Below, one piece after another: positions 37,601 through 52,600 of a stretch of 64,000 nucleotides of DNA. Source of the stretch: Neoechinorhynchus agilis (lineage: Eukaryota; Acanthocephala); assembly GCA_051530055.1 (NCBI GenBank), contig CM121341.1, positions 13,206,001-13,270,000 of the forward strand, written 5' to 3'. Every line of letters begins with the position of its first letter. Positions within the stretch are counted from its first letter, which is position 1. A program made the translations under genes and the position numbers. The notes below the pieces were generated by a model. That model worked only from the letters and a program-made list of their open reading frames with translations. It was not told the DNA's origin and did no database searches.

Positions 37601-40600
37601 TATTGAACCTCGTCTTTTGTGCAAATCGCTAACGAATTCGTCCAAGAAAACCGATATACAACCTAATAGAGACACTGAATCGGAACCAATCTATAGGCAC
37701 GCTCGTGGAATTTTGGTCGCCAACGATTTATCATTGGCAGCTTTGAAAATAACCAGTTTGTTGCCGTTTTTCGCAAGCCAATTTTTTGCTTAAAACTATT
37801 GAACCTCGTCTTTTGTGCAGATCGCTAACGAATTCGTACAAGAAAACCGTTATACAACCAAATATAGACACTGAATCGGAACCAATCTATTGGCACGCTC
37901 CTGGAATTTTGGTCGCGAACGATTTATCATTGGCAGCTTTGAAAATAACCAGTTTGTTGCCGTTTTTCGCAAGCCAATTTTTTGCTTAAAACTATTGAAC
38001 CTCGACTTTAGTGCAAATCGCTTACGAATAAGTCCAAGAAAACCGATATACAACCAAATGGAGACACTGAATCGGAACCAATCTATTCGCACGCTCGTGG
38101 AATTTTATTCGCGAACGATTTATCATTGGCAGCTTTGGAAATGGCGACTTTGTTGCCGTTTTTCGCAAGCTAATTCTTTTCTTAAGACTATTGAACCTCG
38201 TTTTTAGTGCAAATCGCTAACGAATTCGTCCAAGAAAACCGATATACAACCAAATAGAGACAGTGAATCGGAACCAATCTATAAAGACGCTCGTGGAATT
38301 TTAGTGGCGAACGATTTATCATTGGCAGCTTTGAAAATAGCTACTTTGTTGCCGTTTTTCGCAAGCCAATTTTTTGCTTAAAACTATTGAACCTCGTCTT
38401 TAGTACAAATCGCAAACGAATTCGTCCAAGAAAACCGATATACAACCAAATTGAGACACTGAATCGGAACCAATCTATAGGCACGCTCGTGCAATTTTGA
38501 TCGCGAACGATTTATCATTGGCAGCTTTAAAAATGGCGACTTTGTTGCCGTTTTTCGCAAGCCAATTTTTTGCTTAAAACGATAGAACTTGGTCTTTAGT
38601 GAAAATCGCTAACGAATTCGTCCAAGAAAACCGATATACAACCAAATAGAGACAGTGAATCGGAACCAATCTATTCGCACGCTCGTGGAATTTTATTCGC
38701 GAACGATTTATCATTGGCAGCTTTGATAATGGCCAGTTTGTTGCGGTTTTTCGCAAGCCAATTTTTTGCTTAAAACTATTAAACCCCTTTTTGCCGTTTT
38801 TCGCAAGCCAATTTTTTGGTTAAGACTATTGAACTTCGTCTTTAGTTCAAATCGCTAACGAATTCGACCAAGAAAACCGATATACAACCAAATAGAGACA
38901 CTGAATCGGAACCTATCTCTAGGCACGCTCGTGGAATTTTGGTCGCCAACGATTTATCATTGGCAGCTTTGAAAATAGCCAGTTTGTTGCCGTTTTTCGC
39001 AAGCCAACTTTTTGCTTAAAACTATTGAACCTCGTCAATAGTGCAAATCGCTAACGAATTCGTCCACGAAAACCGTTATACAACCAAATGGAGACACTGA
39101 ATCGGAACAGATCTATTCGCACGCTCGTGGAATTTTATTCGCCAACGATTTATCATTGGCAGCTTTGAAAATAGCCAGTTTATTGCCGTTTTTCGCAAGC
39201 CAACTTTTTGCTTAAAACTATTGAACCTCGTGTTTAGTGAAAATCGCTTACGAATTCGTCCAAGAAAACCGTTAAACAACCAAATAGAGACACTGAATCG
39301 GAACCAATCTATTCGCACGCTCGTTGAATTTTATTCGCGAACGATTTATCATTGGCGGCTTTTAAAATAGCCAGTTTGTTTCCGTTTTTCGCAAGCCAAT
39401 TTTTTGCTTAAAACTATTGAACCTCGTCATTAGTGCAAATCGCTAACGAATTCGTCCAAGAAAACCGATATATAACCTAATAGAGACACTGAATCGGAAC
39501 CAATCTATAGGCACGCTCATGGAATTTTGGTCGCCAACGATTTATCATTGGCAGCTTTGAAAATGGCCAGTTTGTTGCCGTTTTTCGCAAGCCAATTTTT
39601 TTCATAAAACTATTGAACCTCGTCCTAAGTGCAAATCGCTAACGAATTCGTCCAAGAAAACCGATATACAACCTAATAGAGACACTGAATCGGAACAAAT
39701 CTATAGGCACGCTCGTGGAATTTTGGTCGCCAACGATTGATCATTGGCAGCTTTGAAAATAGCCTGTTTGTTGCCGTTTTTCGCAAGCGAATTTTTTGCG
39801 CAAAATTATTGAACCTCGTGCTTAGTTCAAATCGCTAACGAATTCGTCCAAAAAAACCGATATACAACCAAATAGAGAAACTGAATAGGAACCAATCTAT
39901 AGGCACGCTCGTGGAATTTTGGTCGCCAACGATTTATCATTTGCAGCTTTGAAAATAGCCAGTTTGTTTCCGTTTTTCGCAAGCCAACTTTTTGCTTAAA
40001 ACTATTGAACCTCGTGTTTAGTGCAAATCGCTTACGAATTCGTCCAAGAAAACCGTTATACAACCAAATAGAGACACTGAATCGGAAACAATCTATTCGC
40101 ACGCTCGTTGAATTTTATTCGCGAACGATTTATCATTGGCGGCTTTGAAAATAGCCAGTTTGTTGCCGTTTTTCGCAAGCCAATTTTTTGCTTAAAACTA
40201 TTGAACGTCGTCTTTAGTGCAAATCGCTAACGAATTTGTCCAAAAAAACTTATACACAACCAAATAGAGACACTGAATCGGAACCAATCTATAGGCACGG
40301 TCGTAGAATTTTGGTCGCGAACGATTTATCATTGGCAGCTTTGAAAATAGCCAGTTTGTGCCGTTTTTCGCAAGCCAATTTTTTGCTTAAAACTATTGAA
40401 CCTCGTCTTTAGTGCAAATTGCTAACGAATTCGTCCAAGAAAACCGATATACAACCAAATAGAGACACTGAATCGGAACCAATCTATAGGCACGGTCGTG
40501 GAATTTTGGTCGCGAACGATTTATCATTTGCAGCTTTGAAAATAGCCAGTTTGTGCCGTTTTTCGCAAGCCAATTTTTTGCTTAAAACTATTGAACCTCG

Positions 40601-43600
40601 TCTTTAGTGCAAATTGCTAACGAATTCGTCCAAGAAAACCGATATACAACCAAATAGAGGCACTGAATCGGAACCAATCTATAGGCACGCTCGTGGAATT
40701 TTGGTCGCGAACGATTTATCATTGGCAGCTTTGAAAATGGCCAGTTTGTTGCCGTTTTTCGCAAGCCAATTTTTTGCTTAAAACTATTGAACCTCGTCTT
40801 TAGTGCAAATTGCTAACGAATTCGTCCAAGAAAACCGATATACAACCAAATAGAGACACTGAATCGGAACCAATCTATAGGCACGCTCGTGGAATTTTGG
40901 TCGCGAACGATTTATCATTGGCGCTTTGAAAATAGCCAGTTTGTGCCGTTTTTCGCAAGCCAATTTTTTGCTAAAAACTATTAAACCTCGACTTTAGTGC
41001 AAATCGCTTACGAATTCGTCCAAGAAAACCGATATACAACCAAATGGAGACACTGAATCGGAACCAATCTATTCGCACGCTCGTGGAATTTTATTCGCGA
41101 ACGATTTATCATTGGCAGCTTTGGAAATGGCGACTTTGTTGCCGTTTTTCGCAAGCCAATTTTTTGCTTAAAACTATTGAACCTCGTCTTTAGTACAAAT
41201 CGCAAACGAATTCGTCCAAGAAAACCGATATACAACCAAATTGAGACACTGAATCGGAACCAATCTAGAGGCACGCTCGTGCAATTTTGATCGCGAACGA
41301 TTTATCATTGGCAGCTTTAAAAATGGCGACTTTGTTGCCGTTTTTCGCAAGCCAATTTTTTGCTTAAAACGATAGAACTTGGTCTTTAGTGAAAATCGCT
41401 AACGAATTCGTCCAAGAAAACCGATATACAACCAAATAGAGACAGTGAATCGGAACCAATCTATTCGCACGCTCGTGGAATTTTATTCGCGAACGATTTA
41501 TCATTGGCAGCTTTGATAATGGCCAGTTTGTTGCGGTTTTTCGCAAGCCAATTTTTTGCTTAAAACTATTGAACCCCTTTTTGCCGTTTTTCGCAAGCCA
41601 ATTTTTTGGTTAAGACTATTGAACTTCGTCTTTAGTGCAAATCGCTAACGAATTCGACCAAGAAAAACGATATACAACCAAATAGAGACAGTGAATCGGA
41701 ACCATTCTACAAACACGCTCGTGGAATTTTAGTCGCGAACGATTTATCATTAACAGCTTTGAAAATAGCCACTTTGTTGCCGTTTTTCGCAAGCCAATTT
41801 ATTGCTTAAAACTATTGAACCTCGTCTTTAGTATAAATCGCAAACGAATTCGTCCAAGAAAACCGATATACAACCAAATAGAGACACTGAATCGGAACCA
41901 ATCTATAGGCACGCTCATGGAATTTTGATCGCGAACGATTTATCATTGGCAGCTTTTAAAATGGCGACTTTGTTGCCGTTTTTCGCAAGCCAATTTTTTT
42001 CTTAAAACGATTGAACTTCGTCTTTAGTGCAAATCGTTAACGAATTCGTCCAAGAAAACCGATATACAACCAAATTGAGACACTGAATCGGAACCAATCT
42101 ATAAGCAAGCTCGTGGAATTTTGGTCGCGAACGATTTATCATTGGCAGCTTTGAAAATGGCGACTTTGTTGCCGTTTTTCGCAAGAAAATTTTTTGCTTA
42201 AAACTATTGAACTTCGTCTTTAGTGCAAATCGTTAACGAATTCGTCCAAGAAAACCGATATACAACCAAATAGAGACACTGAATCGGAACCAATCTATAG
42301 GCACGCTCGTGGAATTTTGGTCGCGAACGATTTATCATTGGCAGCTTTGAAAATGGCCAGTTTGTTGCCGTTTTTCGCAAGCCAATTTTTTGCTTAAAAC
42401 TATTGAACCTCGTCTTTAGTGCAAATCGCTAACGAATTCGTCCAAGAAAACCGATATACAACCAAATAGAGACACTGAATCGGAACCAATCTATAGGCAC
42501 GCTCGTGGAATTTTGGTCGCGAATGATTTATCATTGGCAGCTTTGAAAATGGCGACTTTGTTGCCGCTTTTCGCAAGCAAATTTTTTCTTAAAATTATTG
42601 AACCTCGTCTTTAGTGCAAATCGCTTACGAATTCGTCCAAGAAAACCGATATACAACCAAATAGAGACACTTAATCGGAACCAATCTATAGGCACGCTCG
42701 TGGAATTTTAGTCGCGAACGATTTATCATTGGCAGCTTTGAAAATAGCCACTTTGTTGCCGTTTTTCGCAAGCCAATTTTTTGCTTAAAACGATAGAACT
42801 TGGTCTTTAGTGAAAATCGCTAACGAATTCGTTCAAGAAAACCGATATACAACCAAATAGAGACAGTGAATCGGAACCAATCTATTCGCACGCTCGTGGA
42901 ATTTTATTCGCGAACGATTTATCATTGGCAGCTTTGATAATGGCCAGTTTGTTTCGGTTTTTCGCAAGCCAATTTTTTGCTTAAAACTATTGAACCCCTT
43001 CTTGCCGTTTTTCGCAAGCCAATTTTTTGGTTAAGACTATTGAACTTCGTCTTTAGTGCAAATCGCTAACGAATTCGTCCAAGAAAACCGATATACAACC
43101 AAATGGAGACAGTGAATCGGAACCATTCTATAAACACGCTCGTGGAATTTTAGTCGCGAACGATTTATCATTAACAGCTTTGAAAATAGCCACTTTGTTG
43201 CCGTTTTTCGCAAGCCAATTTTTTGCTTAAAACTATTGAACCTCGTCTTTAGTATAAATCGCAAACGAATTCGTCCAAGAAAACCGATATACAACCAAAT
43301 AGAGACACTGAATCGGAACCAATCTATAGGCACGCTCATGGAATTTTGATCGCGAATGATTTATCATTGGCAGCTTGGAAAATGGCGACTTTGTTGCCGT
43401 TTTTGGCAAGGCAATTTTTTGCCTAAAACTATTGAACCTCGTCTTTAGTGCAAATCGCTAACGAATTCGTCCAAGAAAACCGATATACAACCAAATAGAG
43501 ACACCTAATCGGAACCAATCTATGGGCACGCTCGTGGAATTTTTGTCGCGAACGATTCATCATTGGGAGCTTTGAAAATGGCAAATATGTTGCCGTTTTT

Positions 43601-46600
43601 TGCAAGCAAATTTTTTGCTTAAAACTATTGAACATCGTCTTTAGTGCAAATCGCTAACGAATTCGTCCACTAAAACCGATATACAACCAAGTAGAGACAC
43701 TTAATCGGAACCAATCTATAATCACGCTATTGGAATTTTGATCGCGAACGATTTATCATTGGAAGCTTTTAAAATGGCTACTTTGTTGCCGTTTTTCGCA
43801 AGAAATTTTTGCTTAAAACTATTGAACTTCGTCTTTAGCGCAAATGGCTAACGAATTCGTCCAAGAAAACCGATATACAACTAAATAGAGACACTTAATC
43901 GGAACCAATCTATAGGCACGCTCGTGGAATTTTGGTCGCGAATGATTTATCATTGGCAGCTTTGAAAATGGCCAGTTTGATGCCGTTTTTCGCAAGCCAA
44001 TTTTTCTCTTAAAACTATTGAACCTCGTCTTTAGTGAAAATCGTTAACGAATTCGTCCAAGAAAACCGATATAAAACTAAATAGAGACACTGAATCGGAA
44101 CCAATCTATAGGCACGCTCATGGAATTTTGATCGCGAACGATTTATCATTGGCAGCTTGGAAAATGGCGACTTTGTTGCCGTTTTTCGCAAGCTATTTTT
44201 TTTCTTAAAACTATTGAACTTCGTCTTTAGTGTGAATCGCTAACGAATTCGTCCAAGAAAACCGATGTATAACCGAATAGAGACACTAAATCGGAACCAA
44301 TCTATAGGCACGCTCGTGGAATTTTGGTCGCGAACGATTTATCAATGGCAGCTTTGGAAATGGCCAGTATGTTGCCGTTTTTCGCAAGCTAATTTTTATA
44401 GTAAAACTATTGAACCTCGTCTTTAGTGCAAATCGCTAACGAATTCGTCCAAGAAAACCGATATGCAACCGAATAGAGACAGTTAATCGGAACCAATCTA
44501 TAGGCACGCTCGTGGAATTTTAGTCGCGAACGATTTATAATTGGCAGCTTTGAAAATAGCCAGTTTGTTGCCGTTTTTCGCAAGCCAATTTTTATCTTAA
44601 AACTATTGAACCTCGTCTTTAGTGCAAATCGCTAACGAATTCGTCCAAGAAAACCGATATACAACCAAATAGAGACACTTAATCGGAACCAATCTATAGG
44701 CACGCTCGTGGAATTTTGGTCGCGAACGATTTATCATTGGCAGCTTTGAAAATGGCGACTTTGTTGCCGTTTTTCGCAAGCAAATTTTTGCTTAAAACTA
44801 TTGAACCTCGTCTTCAGTACAAATCGCAAACGAATTCGTCCAAGAAAACCGATATACAACAAAATAGAGACACTGAATCGGAACCAATCTATAGGCACGC
44901 TCATGGAATTTTGATCGCGAACGATTTATCATTGGCAGCTTATAAAATGGCGACTTTGTTACCGTTTTTCGCAAGCCAATTTTTTGCTTAAAACGATTGA
45001 ACTTCGTCTTTAGTGCAAATCGCAAACGAATTCGTCCAAGAAAACCGATATACAACCAAATTGAGACACTGAATCGTAACCAATCTATAGGCACGCTCGT
45101 GGAATTTTGGTCGCGAACGATTTATCATTGGCAGCTTTTAAAATGGCGACTTTGTTGCCGTTTTTTGGCAAGCCAATTTATTGCTTAAAACGATTGAACT
45201 TCGTCTTTAGTGCAAATCGCTAACGAATTCGTCAAAGAAACCCGATATACAACCAAATAGAGACACTGAATCGGAACCAATCTATAGGCATGCTCGTGGA
45301 ATTTTCATCGCGAACGATTTATCATTGGCAGCTTTGAAAATGGCGACTTTGTTGCCGTTTTTCGCAAGCAAATATTTTACTAAAAACGATTGAGCTTCGT
45401 CTTTAGTGCAAATCGCTAACGAATTCGTCCAAGAAAACCGATATACAACCAAATAGAGACACTGAATCGGAACCAATCTAAAGGCACGCTCGTGTAATTT
45501 TAGACGCGAACGATTTATCATTGGCAGCTTTGAAAATAGCCAGTTTGTTGCCGTTTTTCGCAAGCCAATTTTTTGCTTAAAACTATTGAACCTCGTCTTT
45601 AGTAAAAATCGCTAACGAATTCGTCCAAGAAAACCGATATACAACCAAATAGAGACACTGAATCGGAACCAATCTATAGGCACGCTCGTGGAATTTTAGT
45701 CGCGAACGATTTATCATTTGCAGCTTTGAAAATAGCCAGTTTGTTGCCGTTTTTCGCAAGCCAATTTTTTGCTTAAAACTATTGAACCTCGTCTTTAGTG
45801 CAAATCGCTAACGAATTCGTCCAAGAAAACCGATATACAACCAAATAGAGACACTGAATCGGAACCAATCTATAAGCACGCTCATGGAATTTTGATCGCG
45901 AACGATTTATCATTGGCAGCTTTGAAAATGGCGACTTTGTTGCCGTTTTTGGCAAGCCAATTTTTTGCCTAAAACGATTGAACTTCGTCTTTTGTGCAAA
46001 TCGCAAACGAATTCGTCCAAGAAAACCGATATACAACCAAATTGAGACACTGAATCGTAACCAATCTATAGGCACGCTCGTGGAATTTTGGTCGCGAACG
46101 ATTTATCATTGGCAGCTTTGAAAATGGCGACTTTGTTGCCGTTTTTTGGCAAGCCAATTTATTGCTTAAAACGATTGAACTTCGTCTTTAGTGCAAATCG
46201 CTAACGAATTCGTCAAAGAAACCCGATATACAACCAAATAGAGACACTGAATCGGAACCAATCTATAGGCATGCTCGTGGAATTTTCATCGCGAACGATT
46301 TATCATTGGCAGCGTTGAAAATGGCGACTTTGTTGCCGTTTTTCGCAAGCAAATATTTTACTTAAAATGATTGAGCTTCGTCTTTAGTGCAAATCGCTAA
46401 CGAATTCGCCCAAGAAAACCGATATACAACCAAATAGAGACACTGAATCGGAACCAATCTAAAGGCACGCTCGTGGAATTTTAGACGCGAACGATTTATC
46501 ATTGGCAGCTTTGAAAATAGCCAGTTTGTTGCCGTTTTTCGCAAGCCAATTTTTTTGCTTAAAACTATTGAACCTCGTCTTCAGTACAAATCGCAAACGA

Positions 46601-49600
46601 ATTCGTCCAAGAAAACCGATATAAAACAAAATAGAGACACTTAATCGGAACAAATCTATAGGCACGCTAATGGAATCTTGATCGCGAACGATTTATCACT
46701 GGCCGCTTTTAAAATGGCGACTTTGTTGCCGTTTATCGCAAGGCAATTTTTTGCCTAAAACTATTGAACCTTGTCTTTAGTGCAAATCGTTAACGAATTC
46801 GTCCAAGAAAACCGATATACAACCAAATAGAGACTGTGAATCGGAACCAATCTATAGGAATGCTCATGGAATTTTGATCGCGAACGATTTATCATTGGCA
46901 GCTTTGAAAATGGCGACTTTGTTGCCGTTTTTCGCAAGCCAATTTTTTGCTTAAAACGATTGAACTTCGTCTTTAGTGCAAATCGCTAACGAATTCGTCC
47001 AAGAAAACCGATATACAACCAAATTGAGACACTGAATCGAAACCAATCTATAGGCACGCTCGTGGAATTTTAGACGCGAACGATGTATCATTGGCAGCTT
47101 TGAAAATAGCCAGTTTGTTGCCGTTTTTCGCAAGCCAATTTTTTGCTTAAAACTATTGAACCTCGTCTTTAGTGCAAATCGCTAACGAATTCGTCCAAGA
47201 AAACCGATATACAACCAAATAGAGACACTGAATCGGAACCAATCTATAGGCACGCTCATGGAATTTTGATCGCGAACGATTTATCATTGGCAGCTTTGAA
47301 AATGGCGACTTTGTTGCCGTTTTTCGCAAGCCAATTTTTTGCTTAAAACGATTGAACTTCGTCTTTAGTGCAAATCGCTAACGAATTCGTCCAAGAAAAC
47401 CGATATACAACCAAATAGAGACACTGAATCGGAACCAATCTATAGGCACGCTCGTGGAATTTTGGTGGCCAACGATTTATCATTGGCAGCTTTGAAAATG
47501 GCCAGTTTGTTGCCGTTTTTCGCAAGCCAATTTTTTGCTTAAAACTATTGAACCTCGTCTTTAGTGCAAATCGCTAACGAATTCGTCCAAGAAAACCGAT
47601 ATACAACCAAATAGAGACACTGAATCGGAACCAATCTATAGGCACGCTCATGGAATTTTGATCGCGAACGATTTATCATTGGCAGCTTTGAAAATGGCGA
47701 CTTTGTTGCCGTTTTTCGCAAGCCAATTTTTTGCTTAAAACGATTGAACTTCGTCTTTAGTGCAAATCGCTAACGAATTCGTCCAAGAAAACCGATATAC
47801 AACCAAATAGAGACACTTAATCGGAACCAATCTATAGGCACGCTCGTGCAATTTTGATCGCGAACGATTTATCATTGGCAGCTTTAAAAATGGCGACTTT
47901 GTTGCCGTTTTTCGCAAGCAAATTTTTTTCTTAAAACGATTGAACTTGGTCTTTAGTGAAAATCGCTAACGAATTCGTCCAAGAAAACCGATATGCAACC
48001 AAATAGAGACACTGAATCGGAACCAATCTATAGGCACGCTCGTGGAATTTTGGTCGCGAACGATTTATCATTGGCAGCTTTGAAAATGGCCAGTTTGTTG
48101 CCGTTTTTCGCAAGCCAATTTTTTGCTTAAAACTATTGAACCTCGTCTTTAGTGCAAGTCGCTAACGAATTCGTCCAAGAAAACCGATATACAACCAAAT
48201 AGAGACACTGAATCGGAACCAATCTATAGGCACGCTCGTGGAATTTTGGTCCCGAACGATTTATCATTGGCAGCTTTGAAAATGGCCAGTTTGTTGCCGT
48301 TTTTCGCAAGCCAATTTTTTGCTTAAAATTATTGAACCTCGTCTTTAGTGCAAATCGCTAACGAATTCGTCCAAGAAAACCGATATACAACAAAATCGAG
48401 ACAGTGAATCGGAACCCATCTATAGGCACGCTCGTGGAATTTTGGTTGCGAACGATTTATCATTGACAGCTTTGAAAATAGCCAGTTTGTTGCCGTTTTT
48501 CGCAAGCAAATTTTTTGCTCAAAACGATTGAACCTCGTCTTTAGTGCAAATTGTTAATGAATTCGTCAAAGAAAACCGATATACAACCAAATAGAAACAC
48601 TGAATCGGAACCAATCTATGGGCACGCTCATGCAATTTTGGTCGCGAATGATTTATCATTGGCAGCTTTTAAAATGGCCAGTTTGTTGCCGTTTTTTGCA
48701 AGCCAATTTTTTGCTTAAAAGTATTGAACATCGTCTTTAGTGCAAATCGCTAACGAATTCGTCCACTAAAACCGATATACAACAAAATAGAGACTGTGAA
48801 TCGGAACCAATCTATAGGCACGCTCGTGGAATTTTGATCGCGAACGATTTATCATTGGCAGCTTTGAAAATGGCCAGTTTGTTGCCCTTTTTCGCAAGCC
48901 AATTTTTTGCTTAAAACTATTGAACCTCGTCTTTAGTGCAAATCGCTAACGAATTCGTCCAAGAAAACCGATATACAACCAAATAGAGACACTGAATCGG
49001 AACCAATCTATAGGTACGCTCGTGGAATTTTGGTCGCGAATTATTTATCATTGGCAGCTTTGAAAATGGCCAGTTTGTTGCCGTTTTTCGCAAGCCAATT
49101 TTTTGCTTAAAACTATTGAACCTCGTCTTTAGTGCAAATCGTTAACGAATTCGTCCAAGAAAACCGATATAAATAGAGACACTGAATCGGAACCAATCTA
49201 TAGGCACGCTCATGGAATTTTGATCGCGAACGATTTATCATTGGCAGCTTGGAAAATGGCGACTTTGTTGCCGTTTTTCGCAAGCAAATTTTTTGCTTAA
49301 AACTATTGAACTTCGTCTTTAGTGCAAATGGCTAACGAATTCGTCCAAGAAAACCGATGTACAACCGAATAGAGACACTAAATCGGAACCAATCTATAGG
49401 CACGCTCGTGGAATTTTGGTCGCGAACGATTTATCATTGGCAGCTTTTAAAATGGCGACTTTGTTGCCGTTTTTCCCAAGAAAATTTTTTGCTTAAAACT
49501 ATTGAACTTCGTCTTTAGCGCAAATGGCTAACGAATTCGTCCAAGAAAACCGATATACAGCCAAATAGAGACCCTTAATCGGAACCAATCTATAGGCACG

Positions 49601-52600
49601 CTCGTGGAATTTTGGTCGCGAATGATTTATCATTGGCAGCTTTGAAAATGGACAGTTTGATGCCGTTTTTCGCAAGCCAATTTTTTGCTTAAAACTATTG
49701 AACCTCGTCTTTAGTGCAAATCGTTAACGAATTCGTCCAAGAAAACCGATATAAAACTAAATAGAGACACTGAATCGGAACCAATCTATAGGCACGCTCA
49801 TGGAATTTTGATCGCGAACGATTTATCATTGGCAGCTTGGAAAATGGCGACTTTGTTGCCGTTTTTCGCAAGCTAATTTTTTCTTAAAACTATTGAACTT
49901 CGTCTTTAGTGCAAATCGCTAACGAATTCGTCCAAGAAAACCGATGTACAACCGAATAGAGACACTAAATCGGAACCAATCTATAGGCACGCTCGTGGAA
50001 TTTTGGTCGCGAACGATTTATCAATGGCAGCTTTGGAAATGGCCAGTATGTTGCCGTTTTTCGCAAGCTAATTTTTATAGTAAAACTATTGAACCTCGTC
50101 TTTAGTGCAAATCGCTAACGAATTCGTCCAAGAAAACCGATATGCAACCGAATAGAGACAGTTAATCGGAACCAATCTATAGGCACGGTCGTGGAATTTT
50201 GGTCGCGAACGATTTATCATTTGCAGCTTTGAAAATAGCCAGTTTGTGCCGTTTTTCGCAAGCCAATTTTTTGCTTAAAACTATTGAACATCGTCTTTAG
50301 TGCAAATCGCTAACGAATTCGTCCAAGAAAACCGATATACAACCAAATAGAGACACTGAATCGGAACCAATCTATAGGCACGCTCGTGGAATTTTGGTCG
50401 CGAACGATTTATCATTGGCAGCTTTGAAAATAGCCAGTTTGTTGCCGTTTTTCGCAAGCCAATTTTTTGCTAAAAACGATTGAACCTCGTCTTACTGTTT
50501 TTCGCAAGCCAATTTTTTGCTTAAAACTATTGAACCTCGTCTTTAGTGCAAATCGCTAACTAATTCGTCCAAGAAAACCGATATACAACCAAATAGAGAC
50601 ACTGAATCGGAACCAATCTATAGGCACGCCCGTGGAATTTTGGTCGCGAATGATTTATCATTGGCAGCTTTGAAAATGGCGACTTTGTTGCCGTTTTTCG
50701 CAAGCAAATTTTTACTTAAAACTATTGAACCTCGTCTTAAGTGCAAATCGCTTACGAATTCGTCCAAGAAAACCGATATACAACCAAGTAGAGACACTTA
50801 ATCGGAACCAATCTATAATCACGCTATTGGAATTTTGATCGCGAACGATTTATCATTGGCAGCTTTGAAAATGGCGACTTTGTTGCCGTTTTTCGCAAGA
50901 AAATTTTTTGCTTAAAACTGTTGAACTTCGTCTTTAGCGCAAATGGCTAACGAATTCGTCCAAGAAAACCGATATACAACCAAATAGAGACACTTAATCG
51001 GAACCAATCTATAGGCACGCTCGTGGAATTTTGGTCGCGAATGATTTATCATTGGCAGCTTCGAAAATGGCTAGTTGTTGCCGTTTTTCGCATGCCAATT
51101 TTTTGCTCAAAACTATTGAACGTCGTCTTGCCGTTTTTCGCAAGCCAATTTTTTGCTTAAAACTATTGAACCTCGTCTTTAGTGCAAATCACTAACGAAT
51201 TCGTCCAAGAAAACCGATATACAACAAAATAGGGACACTGAATCGGAACCAATCTATATACACGCTCGTGGAATTTTGGTCGCGAATGATTTATCATTGG
51301 CAGCTTTTAAAATGGCCAGTTTGTTGCCGTTTTTCGAAAGCGAATGATTTATGATTGGCAGCTTCGAAAATGGCCAGTTTGTTGCCGTTTTTCGCATGCC
51401 AATTTTTTGCTTAAAACTATTGAACCTCGTCTTTAGTGCAAATCGCTAACGAATTCGTCCAAGAAAGCCGATATACGACCAAATAGATACACTGAATCGG
51501 AACAAATCTATAGGCACGCTCGTGCAATTTTGTTCGCGAATGATTTATCATTGGCAGCTTTTAAAATGGCCAGTTTGTTGCCGTTTTTCGCAAGCCAATT
51601 TTTTTCTTAAAACTATTGAACCTCGTCTTTAGTGCAAATCGTTAACGAATTCGCCCAAGAAAACCGATATAAAACTAAATAGAGACACTGAATCGGAACC
51701 AATCTATAGACACGCTCGTGGAATTTTGGTCGCGAATGATTTATCATTGGCAGCTTTGAAAATGGCCAGTTTGTTCCCGTTTTTCGCAAGCCAATTTTTT
51801 GCTTAAAACTATTGAACCTCGTATTTAGTGCAAATCGCTAACGAATTTGTCCAAGAAAACCGATGTACAAGCAAATAGAGGAACTGAATCGGAACCAATC
51901 TGTTTGCACCCTCGTGGAATTTTTGTCGCGAACGATTTATCATTGGCAGCTTTGAAAATAGCCAATTTGTTGTTGTTTTTTGCAAGCAAATTTTTTGCTT
52001 AAAACTATTGAACCTCGTATTTAGTGCAAATCGCTTACGAATTCGTCCAAGAAAAAAGATATACAGCCAAATAGAGACACTGAATCGGAACCAATCTATA
52101 GGCACGCTCGTTGAATTTTGGTCGCCAACGATTTATCATTGGCAGCTTTGTTAATGGCGACTATGTTGCCGTTTTTCGCAAACAAATTTTTTTCTCAAAA
52201 CTATTGAACCTCGTCATTAGTGCAATTCGCTAACGAATTCGTCCAAGCAAATCGATATACAACCAAATAGAGACGCTGAATCGGAACCAATCTTTAGGCA
52301 CGCTCGTGGAATTTTGGTCGCGAACGATTTATCATTGGCAGCCTTGAAAATGGCGACTTTGTTGCCGTTTTTCGCATCCCAATTTTTTGCTGAAAACTAT
52401 TGAATCTCGACTTTAGTGCAAATCGCCAACTAATTCGTCCAAGAAAACCGATATACGACCAAATGGAGACACTGAATCGGAACCAATCTATAGGTACGCT
52501 CGTGGAACTTTGATCGCGAACGATTTATCATAGGCAGCTTTGAAAATGGCGACTTTGTTGCCGTTTCTCGCAAGCCAATTTTTTGCTTAAAACTATTGAA

